This document shows positions 11,142 to 23,300 of a stretch of 64,000 bases of DNA, piece by piece. The position numbers were made by a program, and so were the translations under genes. The DNA is from Parvularia atlantis. Its lineage: Eukaryota; Opisthokonta; Rotosphaerida. The DNA lies in NCBI GenBank assembly GCA_943704415.1, contig CALSCO010001326.1, forward strand, positions 1-64,000. The letters are read 5' to 3'. Under the pieces are notes generated by a model. The model saw nothing but the letters and a program-made list of their open reading frames with translations. It did no database searches and was not told the origin of the DNA. Within the stretch, counting starts at the first letter, position 1. Every line of letters starts with the position of its first letter.

Positions 11142-12947
11142 TCACGCGCCGTCCACCCTTGCCCGTGCCTCGGCCTCGTCCTCCTCCTCGGCCTCGGCCA
11201 GCCAGTTGACAAAGGGCTGCAGCTGGCTCACGAGCAGGGCTGCGCACGTCACGCGCGCGCACGCGTGAGCAGGTGCCGCCGCGACATCACGCGCGCCGCA
11301 CCTTTGCCCTTGTTGACCGCGCCCTTGGTGTGCCAGTACACGACCGCGTTCTCCGTGACGACGTCGAGCTGGTACAGGATCTGCACAAGCTTGGCAAAGA
11401 TTTTGGTGATCCGCGCGTCCTCGTAGCAGTGCACCTGGAGCTATTGCACGCGCGCCCGGTTCAGCGCAGAGCCGCACCACGCACGCGACGCTCGCCACAC
11501 CTTGCGCATCACGGCCATCTCGCACTTGGCGTTGTTGGAGAACGCCGCCAGCACCTTGGACCACTCGCGTACGTGCTTCATGCACTGTGCGTGACCGGCT
11601 GAGCGACGCAGAGGCCGACACGCAGCGTGCACGCACCACCGACTCGCACAGCTCGGGCTTGCGCGGCCACTCGATCGCCTTCATCAGCGCGTCAAGCACG
11701 ACCTCGACTACCTCGACGTCGCCCAGGGACGACTTTTGCGCCTGCTGCTTGATGTACAAGATGATCTGCGCAGCGCACCCCGCGGGTCGTCAGCGCGCGG
11801 ACACACATGCACGGTGCGCACGCACGTCGCTGTGCGGCGTCGTGCTCTGGATCATCTCGACGACGCTGTCGCGGATCTCCTCGCGCGCCTTGACCGACAG
11901 CTTACGCATGTGGTACTTGACGAGCTGCGCGCGGGGGTGTGGCGTTGTCAGGGCGCGACTCAGGCCCGCCACAGCCGGGCGCGCACATCCTCCAGGCCCT
12001 CGGCGTTGAAGTGCCGGCAGAAGAACTCGGTCGTGCGCTTGTTGGGCGGGAAAAAGTCGACCAGCTACGCGTCGCGCGTCGTCCGTGAGCCACGCCGCAC
12101 GCATAGGCGAGAGAGCACGGGGGCCAGCCACACCTTGTCCTCCAGCCCGTTCTTCTTGATGTTGGCGCTCAAGTGCTCGACCGAGTTGTCCTTGAGGTAT
12201 GTCCGGAACACGGTCGTCACAAACTGCAGCGAGATGCCTGCGCAGGCGCCTGAGCGCGCCGCGGTGGCAGCGCCCGAGCGCGCGCGCACGCACCCTCCTT
12301 GACCAGGTGGTCGGAGAAGATGCCGTTGAGCAGCATGAGCGGGCACATCTGCGACGCAAACATGACGGCGCAGGCCATCGCGAGCTTGTTGACGTCGGCG
12401 GGCGAGAAGCGGTTGATGAACCGGAGCATCTTTGACACGTTGTCCTCGTAGCTCTTCTGCAGGTAGCTGCAGCCCGGCACGCGCGCGCGCGCAAGCACGG
12501 CGTCAGCACGGGCAAGGATGGGTAGGTGGTGATCGCGGCCGCACCGGAAGCGCCGCACGAGCTGGTTGAACACCTCGACCGTCTTCTTGATGCTGTCGAT
12601 GTTGTCGTCCGTCTTGAACACGCAGAACGGGCTCAGCTCCATGTCCTTCTCGCTGTACTCGCCGCCGGCGCCGAGCATGCCGCCCGTGAAAAGCACGTCA
12701 AACAGCACCTCGCCGTAGCTCTTGTAGTTGAGCTGGTGCGCGCGCGCGGTGTCACGCACGAGCGCACGCACGCGGCCCACGGCGCGTAGCGCACCTTGTC
12801 GTCCAGCGTCGTCAGGTGCGCCGACACGGCCTCGGGGCCCTGCGCCGCGACCGAGGCGATCTCGGCGATGAGCTCCTCGGCAAACTCGGTCGGCTCGTAC
12901 TTGGTCTTGATGTCCTTCTTCCGCGTGCGGATTTTCGTGGCGGCCAT
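11142..12947 (-). CDS. BZW1: eIF5-mimic protein (5MP/BZW), W2-domain translation regulator
   Basis: 5MP resembles the C-terminal half of eIF5. It competes for eIF2 and eIF3 and so tightens start-codon choice. The N-terminus KIRTRKKDIKTKYEP and the following SYGEVLFDVLFTGGMLGAGG match the BZW N-terminal region. The HEAT-like middle follows (MLRFINRFSPADVNKLAMAC, LLNGIFSDHLVK). The W2/eIF5C domain lies in the last ~170 residues: SKVLAAFSNNAKCEMAVM, YEDARITKIFAKLVQILYQL, VVYWHTKGAVNKGK and LQPFVNWLAEAEEEDEAE. The last of these carries the acidic-aromatic box of W2 domains. About ten short introns are inferred. The family is absent from baker's yeast, which is useful for placing the organism. It is divergent from neurochondrin, with a 148-bp gap. 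Confidence 0.92.
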
Positions 12948-13095
12948 GGCGTGCGGGCGGTCGGGCGGCGGTGGCGGGCGCGGCTCTCTGCGCGGTGCCG
13001 CGGGGTCAGCGCACGCAGAGGACCGACCGGGACGCGCGAGAGGCAGAAGGCGCGTGGCATAATTTCGCCCGATCGCACATCAGGCACACCCCAGC

Positions 13096-15641
13096 ATGGC
13101 CGAGAACACTGACAGCCTCGCGGCGACGCTCGCGCTGCTGGCCGAGGGCTCAAGCGACGAGCAGAAGCTGGCGGCGCTGCTGCTGGTGGCGCGGACGGTC
13201 GCGCCGACGGACCGCGCGGCCGTGCGCCGAGTGTTTGACGCGATGAGCTTCCGCTTCCTGCGGCGCCTGCTCCTGACCGGTGCGCCCGCCAACCAGGCCG
13301 CGTGGCCATCGACGCTGACCGCGCCGCGCCAGACGAGCCGCCGGCCGAGGACGTCGCGCCGCAGATGCTGCACGAGGTCGCCGCGCACGTCGTCGCCGGC
13401 TTCTGCGAGGACGAGGCGCTGGCCGCGACGGCGCAGGTCGCCGGGCTCGCACCGGCCCTGCTCAAGCTGCTGCGCGGGGCCATGACCGCCGCGCCCGCCG
13501 ACGCCGACTTCGCCGCGACGCTCATGACCGCGCTCGTGGCTATCGTCCTCTCTGAGACTGGCTGCCGCCTCTTTGTGCAGCAGCCGCACGCGCTTGCGCG
13601 GCTCGTCAAGTGCCTCGCGCTGTGGGCCGCTGCGCCGCCCGGTGCGCCACATCCGCCTCCGCCCGCCCGCCCGCCCGCCGTCGCAGCTGACGCCGTGCAC
13701 GTCAGAGACGCCCGTGCTCGAGGTCGTGCAGACGGGCCTCGTCGCGCTCGTGACGCACCTGACCGTGAACGGTGGGTGCGCTCATGCGCGCGCAAAAAAA
13801 AAAAAAGGCGCCGCGGCACTCATCCGGTGCGAACAGGAAGGGCGGCCATGGACGGCGCCGTGCAGCACGAGCTGGCCAAGACCGTGCCGCCGCTGGCGCA
13901 GCTGTTCCGCGCGCGGCAGGACGCGCTCAAGTTTGACTTGCTGCGCTGCCTGCTGCACCTCGTCAAGCTCGTGCACGACGCCGAGGCGCGCGTGTACCAC
14001 GGCAGCGGTCCGCACGGCTGTGCTGACGCGAAGCGGAAACGCAGGAGGACGACGCCGCAGTGCTCGGCAAGGAGCCGTGGGTTGACGACGTGCGCACGGG
14101 CCTGCGCGACATCCTGCTCAGCAGGATCGGCCAGGCGCAGCGCGACCCGGCCCTGGCGCTCGCCGCGGTGCTGCTGCGGCACAGCCACGCCGACTGGGCC
14201 TTTGGGCGCGGCGGCGAGCCCGACACCAAGCTGCCCGTGACCCTCGTCAACCTCGCGTGCATCGAGGTGCGCGTGTGCCTCGAAGACACGTCGCCGGTCG
14301 AGAAAGTGCGTCGCACACGCGCACCCCGCTGCACGCGCGTGCTAACCGCTGTGGTGGCGGCGGACGCAGCGCGAGCAGCGCGCGCAGGAGATCCTCCCGG
14401 TCGTGTACGACATCCTCGAGGTCGTCATGCGGCACTTCAGCGCGGCCGACAGCGCGCCGAGCGCGTGGACGCGCCTGCCGGCCGATACGCTGCTCAAGCT
14501 GCAGACGATGCTGCAGACCGCGTTCGCGGCCGCGCTCAACTACCTGCACGAGTGGAAGGTGCGTGCGTGAGCGCGCGCGCGAGTGCCGACGCTCAGCGCG
14601 CCGTTGCAGATGCGGCAAACGGAGCACCCAGGCAAGGAACCCGTCACACTCGTCCTGGCCGCGACCGCGCGCATCGTCGCCGCCTGGCTTGCGTCCGAGA
14701 CGGGCTCGCTGCGCACCGAGGCCGCCGCGGTCATCCCCGCGCTGCTCGACATCGCGCGCGACTCGGCCGCGGCCGTGGGCGCGATGGACTGGGCGAGCAT
14801 CCTTAGCCCGGCGCTGCTCAGCCTCACGACGGACGAGGCCGGGCGCGACAGCTTTGTGCAGAGCGTGCGCGCGCAACCTGCTTCTGCCGTCGCTCGTGCT
14901 CAGCACCCTGGCCGTCACTCCAGGGTGGGCCGGCGTGGATCACGGACGCGATCGTGCGGCGCCTGGACGTGCTGCGCTTTGAGCCGGACCTGCAGGGCGC
15001 GCTCGAGCGGCTGATCACCGCGGCCGGTGTGCTCGTCAACGTTGTTGCGCTGGACCCGACCGTGCGCTCGCGCTCGGCGCACGCACCACCCGCGGCTGAC
15101 CCCGCTGTGCAGATCGTCGCGCGCGATAGCGCCCTGCGCGAGCGTCTCGGCAAGCTGCTCGACATGAGCGCGGCGCGGCAAGGCACGCGCACCGGCATCG
15201 CCGTCGCCCGCTGATGCGCGATCCTCACAGACGACCTTGTCCAGCCGCAGCCGCCGCGCCGCACGCTGCTGCTGAGCCATCTCGCGGCCGTGCTGCTGTT
15301 TGCGGCGCGCAGCGGGACGTGGCGCACGAGCGAGGCGCAGGACGACGCGCGCATGCAGCTCGTGCTCGCGTTCCTGCGCCGCGGCTGCGAGCTGCGCGAC
15401 AGCCCCGCCACCGACGCACACGAGACGTGGGAGGACGCGTCCGAGCTGTGGTTCCTGTGCCTGAACGGTGCGCGCCCATGCTCCGCTGTGCCATGTGCTC
15501 AACTGTGCCGCGCTCAGCGCTCGGCGTGATGCAGCAGCAGCTCGCGCCCCGTCATCGCGCGGCGCTGTGCCAGGCACCGTGGTGGGCGCAGACGGCGCGG
15601 CTGCTGTCGGGTGCGGCGTCCGCATGTGCACATCGCGGGCT

Positions 15642-15725
<84 letters not shown>

Positions 15726-15829
15726 CGCACACTTGCGCAGAGCGGCGACTGGCACTGTCGCGCGAGAACGATGACGAGGGGACGCTCACTGCGGCCGTGC
15801 GCGCCTTCCCGCCCGCGCCCGCCGTGTAG
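13096..15829 (+). CDS. NCDN: Neurochondrin homologue
   Basis: Armadillo/HEAT-like cytosolic protein. In animals it is linked to neurite growth and to binding of signalling receptors, and homologues exist in plants and protists, where its role is unclear. The N-terminus SSDEQKLAALLLVARTVAP and FDAMSFRFLRRLLLT match the neurochondrin start closely. Helical repeats follow, including VLQTGLVALVTHLT-like and VYDILEVVMRHFSA segments. The C-terminus LLLSHLAAVLLFAARSGTWR and SELWFLCLN continues through two more introns. I infer acceptors that give ALGVMQQQLAPRH, then a final exon ending FPPAPAV with TAG at 15827-15829. The last intron (15611-15740) contains a long CA repeat. The middle exon joins are less certain than the ends. 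Confidence 0.85.
15643..15723. repeat. (AC)40 microsatellite inside the last neurochondrin intron
   Basis: An uninterrupted dinucleotide tract of 81 bases lies directly after the GGGCTGAC of an intron (15611-15740). That intron's normal donor (GTGCGG) and acceptor (TTGCGCAG) are intact. It lengthens the distance from branch site to acceptor. It also creates a meaningless Cys-Val or His-Thr repeat in shadow frames. Confidence 0.95.
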
Positions 15830-15852
15830 ATTACAGGCACACACATCTGCAG

Positions 15853-16386
15853 TTACTTGGTGCGCGCCGGCGCGACGGGCTTCGGGCGCGTGGCAGCCTC
15901 GAGCAAGACGATGAACGTCGACATGTAGACGATGGGCGCGAGGAAGACCACGACGTGGAAGCGCGGCAGCAGGAAGCGGATGCCGAGGGCCATGACGAGG
16001 TGCGCGAGAAAGCCGCTGAGGAGCACGAGGGCGACGTCGACGAGCACGGCGCGTGCGTTGCTGGTCGTCGCGAGGGCGCGCTTGGCCATCGGGATGAAGA
16101 GCGCGGCGGCCGTAGCGAGGCCCGGGTTGTACTGGCCCGTGGTGACGAAAGGCACGAGGTGCGCGAGGATGTTGACAAAGTGGATGCCCATGCCAAACTC
16201 GATCAGGCGCGGGCTGCGGTCGTACAGCAGCGCGCCCATCGCCAGCAACGGCACGACCGTGACCGGGTTGACCACGAAGATAAAGTCCGGGCCGAGCGGG
16301 CAGCCGTCGACGTCGGCGCCGTAGCCGAGCGCGGGGCAGAAGAAGGCGTTGAGGAAGGCGAAGCGGCGGCCGCGCAGGTCGATGCC
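15853..16386 (-). CDS. HXXEE-like multi-pass membrane protein, N-terminus unresolved
   Basis: Open frame with several hydrophobic segments. From about 16386 it reads GIDLRGRRFAFLNAFFCPAL, and later RLIEFGMGIHFVNILAHLVP and GQYNPGLATAAALFIPMAK. The pattern of an Asn-His helix followed by Y-x-PGL resembles the C-terminal half of HXXEE-domain proteins, whose function is not established. The tail TRPKPVAPARTK is basic and ends at TAA 15853-15855. The HXXEE motif that should lie in the first helix is not visible. The frame has no good ATG before the conserved block except one antisense to the Smr gene (16605). A nearby ATG at 16424 is out of frame. The gene may therefore be N-terminally truncated, or may use an unseen upstream exon. 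Confidence 0.45.
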   Translation of the reverse strand, partial: GIDLRGRRFAFLNAFFCPALGYGADVDGCPLGPDFIFVVNPVTVVPLLAMGALLYDRSPRLIEFGMGIHFVNILAHLVPFVTTGQYNPGLATAAALFIPMAKRALATTSNARAVLVDVALVLLSGFLAHLVMALGIRFLLPRFHVVVFLAPIVYMSTFIVLLEAATRPKPVAPARTK

Positions 16387-16475
16387 GTGAACGCGCCGAG
16401 GACGGTGACAGTCGACCGCGCCATCTGCCTGTCTCGGACGCGCCACTTGCGATGCTGGTTGAGCTATACGCGGCG

Positions 16476-16485
16476 GTACATATCC
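16476..16485 (+). promoter_or_regulatory. GTACATATCC element 26 bp before the Smr gene
   Basis: GTACATATCC is shared with 32276-32285 (12 bp before LAMTOR1) and, inverted, with 1154-1163. It is the most AT-rich spot in the divergent gap, so a TATA-like or initiator role for the Smr gene is plausible but unproven. Confidence 0.35.
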
Positions 16486-16510
16486 GCGTATCACAGCGAT
16501 CTCCTGCGAG

Positions 16511-17179
16511 ATGGGCAACCTGTTCACGCGCAGCAGCGACAGCGGCGCCGCCGGCGGCAAGGGCGCGAGCAGCACGGGCGCGGCGCCGAGCAGCATTGCG
16601 CCCACGCAGCAATCGAAGCAGTCGCAGCAGCCGCCGCACGCGCGCGCGCCTCAGCAGAACGGCGGTGACGACGACGACGACGACGACGACGAGGCCGGGC
16701 CCGTCGACGACGACGACGATCGCCACGTGCCCGCGACGGCGCGCGCGCTGCGCCGCGAGGCCGACGAGATGGCGCGCCAACGCCGCGAGAAGGCCGCGCA
16801 GTCGCAGGAGGCGTACCGGCGCGGCGACCGGCGCGAGGCCAAGGTGCTGAGCGAGGACGGCAAGCGGCTGGCGGCGCGGGCACAGCAGCTGCACGCGCAG
16901 GCCGCCAAGATCATCTTCGAGCACGTCAACCGCGCCACCCCGCCTGACTCGATCGACCTGCACGGCCTCCGCGTCGACGAGGCCCTCGCCCGCACCCGCG
17001 AGCGCCTCGTCGCCGAGCGCGCGCGCGGCAGCGCCTACCTCGTGCTCATCGTCGGCGCAGGCCGCCACAGCGAGCGCGGCATCGCGCGCATCAAGCCCGC
17101 CGCCGTCAAGCTCCTGGCCGAGCTCAACCTCGCGGCCACGCCCAACAAGCCCAACCACGGTTGCATCTACGTCGAGTTC

Positions 17180-17223
<44 letters not shown>

Positions 17224-17284
17224 GTCGCAGGCGCCGGCCGAGCGCGTGGAGGAGGACGGCGGGCTGGGCTGTGTGGTCATGTGA
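16511..17284 (+). CDS. DUF1771-Smr domain protein
   Basis: Predicted nucleic-acid-binding or endonuclease-like protein of the Smr (MutS2 C-terminal) family. The intronless frame of 257 residues has an N-terminal disordered segment starting MGNLFTRSSDS, in which G2 suggests possible myristoylation. Two acidic aspartate runs follow near residues 57-72. A DUF1771 helical pair (residues ~80-135, rich in R/E/A) precedes the Smr domain with its signature IDLHGLRVDEALARTRERL and LIVGAGRHSERGIARIKPA. A Gln run of about 13 residues lies near the C-terminus (17183-17222). In other eukaryotes this architecture occurs in small cytosolic proteins of unclear role and at the end of N4BP2. It is convergent with DNA2; the stops are 32 bp apart. 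Confidence 0.88.
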
Positions 17285-17316
17285 CGGCTTACAGATAAAA
17301 ACAGCGTGCTTTGCGG

Positions 17317-20300
17317 CTACGTCCCGGACAGCTGCGCCATGTCCAGGTCGTCCATCCACGCGTCGTCATCGTCCGCAGCGGCCTTGGCCGGATGCTGCTC
17401 CAGCGCCTGCGACTGCTGCTGCTGCTGTGGAGGTGGTGGCGGCAGTGGCGGCTCGGCGATCATCGCTTGCCCCTGGTTCTCCTTCTCGAGCTCAAGCTCG
17501 TCGCGCAGCGCCAGCAGCAGGTCCGTGTCCATGTCCGGGTCGTCCGCCTGCGCCGCCGCCACCTCGGCCACGGGCTGCGGCCGCGCCTGCGCCTTGCGTT
17601 GCGACAACTGCGACGGCGAGAAGGCGGCGGGCGCGGACGCCGACGCCGACAGCGACCGCATGGCCGCCTGCACCGGCCGCATCGGCTCGTGCGTGTGCTG
17701 CGCGCGCGGCGGCAGCGACAGGGTCTGTCATGTCCCGCATCAGTCGCTCGTCATGCACAGTTAGCGCCGTGCGCACCCAGCCGTTGTCCGCGAGCATGCG
17801 GTTGAGCACGACAAAGAGCGCCGAGCCGGCGAGCGTCGACGCCGAGCCGATCACAACCAGCTTGAGCTCGGCGCGCGTTACGGCCACGTTGACGCGCCGC
17901 CAGTCGCGCAGCAGGTCGCCGACCTTCTGCTGCGCGTTGGACCGCACGAGCGAGAGGATCACACAGGACTTCTGCCGGCCCTGCGACCGGTCGACCGTCA
18001 GCACCTCCACGCCCGGGTGCGACTGCAGCCGCTCGTGCAGCAGGCGCAGCTGCGCGCGGTACGGCGAGATGACGCCAATGCGTTGCTCCTCTAGCCCCGA
18101 GCATACGAGCGCCTCGACGAGCTGTGCACGCACGAGTGAGCTCGGCCGGCGTGAGCAATGCGCGCCCGACGCACGTCCACCGCCAGGTCGGCCTCGACAG
18201 CGTTGCGCACGAGATCGCCGTGCTTCGTCTCCTCGGCCGGCACGGCGTCCGTGTCGAGAAACACGACCGGGCGGCTGGTACGTGCGCGCGCGCGCGTGAG
18301 CCCACGCACGGCCGAGCCTGCGCACACGCGTGCACACCTCGGGTCGAGCGCGTGCTGCAGCCAGCAGCGGTCGAGCCGGCACGCGGGCACGAGCGCGGTG
18401 TGGCGCTCGACAAAGTCGCCGCGCCGCGGCAGCGCTAGCCGGCCTCGCGCGACGGCCGCGGTGCCGCAGCGCAGACGCCCGCCGTAGACGAGCTGATTGG
18501 CGAGCGACATGATCTCGGCGTTCATGCGGTACTGGTGCCGCAGCGACACGATCGCGTGCGGGTGCCGCTCCGACAGCTGCTCAAACAGCGAGACGTCGTA
18601 GCCGCCGCGCTTGGCCTCCTCGTTGCGCACCTGCCGCGACCGTGAGCACGGCAGGGGCGTAGAAATGCGCGCGGGCGCACCAGCGGCGGCAGTTGGTAGT
18701 GGTCGCCCACGAGCACAAACTTGCTGGCGCACGCCAGCGGTCCGAAGCAGACTGGGCGGCCAGCGCGCGGCGTGTTGGCGAAGAGTGCGATGCGCCGCGA
18801 GCGACAAGGGCAAGGCGCACCGGGCTGCGTCACTTGCGACGCCTCGTCGACGATGCAGAAGTCAAACCTGCGGTTGGCAAAGAGCGGGCTGCGAGGGCGC
18901 GTTGTGTTGTGTCAACAGCGCGCAACGCGTGGTCCGGCGCGCACTGCATGATGCCGAGACAGGTCGTCGCGACGATCGGCGTGCTCTCGTTCAGCTCGCG
19001 CAGCTCGGCCACCGTTGCGTCGGCGCGCAAACGGCTCGGCGCGCGCTCCGTGTACGGGTGGATGTGCGGGTGCACCTGGCACGGCCACTGTGCGTCAGAC
19101 GCGCACAGGCGCACCCGGCGCACCGCACGCCGACCTTGTCGACGTTGCCCAGGCGCAGGAAAGACGCGCCCGCGTCTTCGTACAGCAGGCGCAGGAGAAT
19201 GTTGTCGACGGCCGAGTGCGTGTACGACGTCAGCAGAACGGTCTTTTTCTGCGCTCGCAGACACGCATCAGCACGAGCATCGGGCGTGCGCGCGCTAGCG
19301 CACCATCAGCACGAGGTAGCGGATCAGCTTGGCGATCGTCGTCGTCTTGCCCGTGCCCGGCATGCCCAGGACGAGCACGTAGTCGTGCGCTGTGGGTGCG
19401 ACGCGTGAGCAGCGCTCAACGGGCTGCGTGCGCGCATCCACACACCCGTCAGGACCCTGGCCACCGCCGCCTGCTGGTCCTCGTTCAGCCCCGACCACTC
19501 GGGCAGGCGCGCACACGTCTCGACCAGCTCGGCCTGCGGCGAGAACTGCGGGGCTGCAGCAGCCCATCGCACGTCAGCAGCGCAAGTGTTGGCGGTGCCG
19601 GTATGCGCACGTTCGCCGTCGACAATGAGGCGCCGCCGTCGCGCGTCGCCGCTGGCCGTGAACAGGTTGAGCAGGTTGGCGCGGATGAGGCCCATGCCGG
19701 CCGTGAGCTCGTCGCGGTCGATGCTGCAAGGCGCGTGAGCACGCAGTGCGCCGCAACGGCCATCGGCGCCGCACCGAAAGAGCGTGTCATGCGGCATGCG
19801 CCCGCTCTGGCGCAGCCGGCCGTCCTCCTCGAGCGACCACAGGCCCTCGAAGCCGTCCATGCCGTCGGCGACGCGCAAGTGCGGATCGGCAAAGACGTCG
19901 CGGTCGAGCGAGAGCGTGATGCTGCGCGACGAGACGTCCTGTCGCGCAGAAGCAGACACACGTTAGACGCGTTTCGCGCCGCTGAGCACCGCGCACGGAC
20001 CTTGACAAAGCCGATCGCGAGCGCAAAGTGGCCCTTCTCCGACGACACCACGACCGGGTCGCCCACGGCAAAGTGCCCGTCGCCCAGCAGCTGCCGCTGC
20101 AGCGCCTGCGGCCGCGCGGGCGAGCGCGCGGGCGAGCGCACGGCCGGGTAACGCGTGGGCGTGGCGAGGGCGTCGCGCGCGCGCCTGGTTGCGCCCGGCC
20201 GTTGTCAGCCCGTGCGCGTGCATGCCAGCGCGTCGCGACGCACCGAAACTTGTACGCGAACGCGAGCCGGTCGAGCTTGAGCATATCGCTGCCGACCGCG

Positions 20301-23300
20301 TCCTCAACCTGCATGTTGGCGAGGCACCTGCGCGCCAGGCGTGTGAGCAGGCACGCGCAGACAACCGGCCGTCCGAGCGCGCACTGGCCCTGCCCCTCGC
20401 GCTCACTGCTCCCGTGCAGCCAGATCTGCCGCCGCCAGTAGCTGACGTCGCCGAGCTCGAGCGCAATCAGCCGGCTCCTGCGGTGCGTGCTGCGGTCAGC
20501 GGCGCGTGCACACGTGAGCCGAGTGCGCACCACTTGGCTAAAAACTCGCCATGCGCGGGCGTGAGGTCGCGCGTGCGCTCGGCAAAGATCGCGCCAATAC
20601 CGCTCGTCGCGTCCGTGCCGTTCTCCGCGAGCTGTGCCCCGACAGGTGGGCAGCATGAGAGCGCGCACACAGATGCAAGAACGCACGCACCTTGTGGTAC
20701 ACGACGCAGCGCTCGAGCTGCTGGCAGTGGCCGCAGCGGTAGGTCGACGGGTTCATCGGCGGCAGCTCTGCGACCGCGACGTGAGCGGGCCCGCCAGCTG
20801 CAACGCGCACGCACCGTTGCGCACGAGGTGCGCCGCGAGCGTGTTGCGCTGCATGATCAGCGAGCCGATGTCGCTCCAGCTTGACGGCACGCGGCAGACC
20901 TCGCCCGACTTGAGGTAGACGAGCACGCCGCCGGCCACGTCGACGTCGTACCGGTCCGCCAGCAGCAGCGTGTACAGGATCAGCTGGGCGCGGTGCGCTG
21001 GCGACGTCGTGTCCTTGCCGGTCTTCAGCTCGAGCGGCGCGAGCGACTGTGTGCGGTGCCCCGAGCGGTGGTGGATCTGCACGCACACGAGCATGAGCAC
21101 GCGTCGAACGCAGCATACGCCGCACCTTGACCTCCACCGTTGCGTCGATCTTGCCCTTCAACCCAAAGCGCGGCGACCAGATGTTCTCCTCAATGTCGAT
21201 GAGCTTGCACACGGACAGCAGCTGCTCGTCGCCCGCCGTGCGCAGCCGCCCCTCGGCGCGCACCGCCGTCTGCGCGCGCAGCGTCAGCACGGCGCACGCG
21301 GCAGCACCGTCGACGCGCCTGGGGCGTCGGCGTGATGAAGCGCAACGCAAACTGCTGAATCGCCGCAAAGTTCTCGGTCAGCACCTGCCGCGCCTGCGCC
21401 TCGTCGACCTTGGCCGCGTACAGGCGCTCAGTGCCGCTCTGCAGCGCGCTCAGCCACGATCACGCACGCGCGCACAACGGCTGCACCTGGATGAGGCTGT
21501 CAATGTCGCGCTTGATCGACTCACTCGAAAAGTCGTTCGTGCGCAGCGCGCGCTCAAACAACGTGTGCGTCTGGCCGCGCCTTGTCAGCCGTGACTGCGC
21601 GCACACCGCACGCGTCACGCCGCGCTCACCATTGAGCCAAACACGAGCGGCGCCGTCGACTCGCCGGATGTGCGGTGCAGTTCGTTGAGCACAGGCTTGC
21701 GTGCGCACGGGAGCGCGTCGGCCAGCGTCGTGCCAGAGATGAGACAGTCTGGGTGCACGACGAGCAGGTTCTGCCGCGCAACGCATCAGACGGCCCGATC
21801 TCGAATGCACGCGTGCAGACACACCTGCTGCGCGTTGATCACGCACACGCTGTGCGCGTCAAACTCGCCCACGACGCCGACCGAGTCACCTGCGAGCGTC
21901 GTGCAGGTGAGGCCACGGCGGGCAGACGGCAGTGCAACTGCAGCCGCGCGCACCGACCGACACCGCTGCCGCCTGCGCCCACAGGTCCTGCAGCACCACC
22001 GTGCGCTCGGTGTTGGATCGCTCGTGCAGCAGCTTGAGCACCTGCGCGCGGACGCTCGCTCGGCACGCGCACGACGGCACAAGGCGTGCACACGAGCACA
22101 CCAGCTCCGGCGGCCGGTAGTACACGTCGAGCACGACGAAGCGCTCATGCACGACCGTGCGGCCGCGCGGCGGTGCTGGCTGTGGCTGCTGCGGGGGTTG
22201 TTGCGGTGGCGCATCGAGGTTGACGGTCGCAAAAAAGTCGTCGAGATCGTCGGCCGCCTCAGGCTGTGCTGGCAGTGCGGCTTGCGGCTGCGACAGCAGC
22301 TCGATCGGCACGCCGGCCAGCACGTCGTCGTCTAGCGCGTCCTCATCGGCCGGCACAGGCGCGGGCGGCGCTGGTGGCGCGGCGGCGGGACCGAACAGCG
22401 CAGGACGCGGCGAGCGGCGCACGGCAGGGCTGCCGGCTTCGACCAGCTTGGGTGGCGACTCGCACGCCCGGGTAGGCGACGGCTCGTCGACGTTGCCGCG
22501 CATTAAATCGCTCAGCTTGGCCGCCGCCATGGCCCGGGTCGCGAGGCGTGGCGAGCGGCGCGGCGAGACGTCGAGCGGAACGGGCACGAAGTGCGGCGGC
22601 GAGTCCTTGACCGGCGTCGGCGCGGCGAAGAGGTTGATCGCGCCTGCCCCGCCGCGACGGCGCCGCACGGTCGGCGAGAGCATGTCCTCGTTCAGCTGCG
22701 CGTGCAGCCCGCTCGGCCCCGGCGAGACAAACACGTCACGGCCCTGCAGGAAGTTGCTGCCGTCGGACGACGTCGACGCGTGCAGTGACTCGTCCTTCGC
22801 CGCAGGCGCGGGCGTGGGCGCGGGCGGAGGCGGCGCGGGCGGCGAGATGCCCTGCTGCGAGATCGGCTCGATGAGTGCTGGTGGTGGTGGCGCTGCTGGC
22901 GCTGGCGGTGGTGGCGGTGCAGGTGCCGACGTCGAACGGGCCGCGCCGAGCTCCTGCATCAGCGCCTTGAGGGCGTCTGGCCGCGCGCGCTTGCCGCTGC
23001 CTGCGCCCGCCACGCCGTCCTTGCCGGCACTGTGGCTCGCGGTAGGCAGATCACCGCGCGCCCGCTTACGCGCCTCGCCGGTGCCAGTCAGCGCGACCGC
23101 GGGCGGGGCAGAGCTCGGGGCGGCTGCGACTGCCCCGACTGCGACCTGCGGCGCGGCGGGCGTGACGGGCGTCGCCACGACGGACGCCGTCGCGTGCCGC
23201 CCGAACGAGCCCGCAACCTCGATCCACGGATGGCTCTGCACAGGCGAGCGGACTCAGCAGTTTTGCGGCAGGTGCGCGTCAACGCACGTCGGAGCGCTGA

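Noticed and set aside
15643-15723. CA repeat as a CRISPR-like or telomeric array
   Set aside because: It is a plain dinucleotide repeat with no spacers and no telomere unit.
16511-17284. Transposon or MutS2 gene suggested by the Smr domain
   Set aside because: DUF1771-Smr proteins are ordinary eukaryotic genes. No MutS domains or transposase are present.
14915-17359. An 814-codon minus-strand open frame across neurochondrin and the Smr gene
   Set aside because: It is antisense to well-identified genes, reads the CA repeat as a Cys-Val run, and has no domain similarity. Long antisense frames are expected at this GC content.
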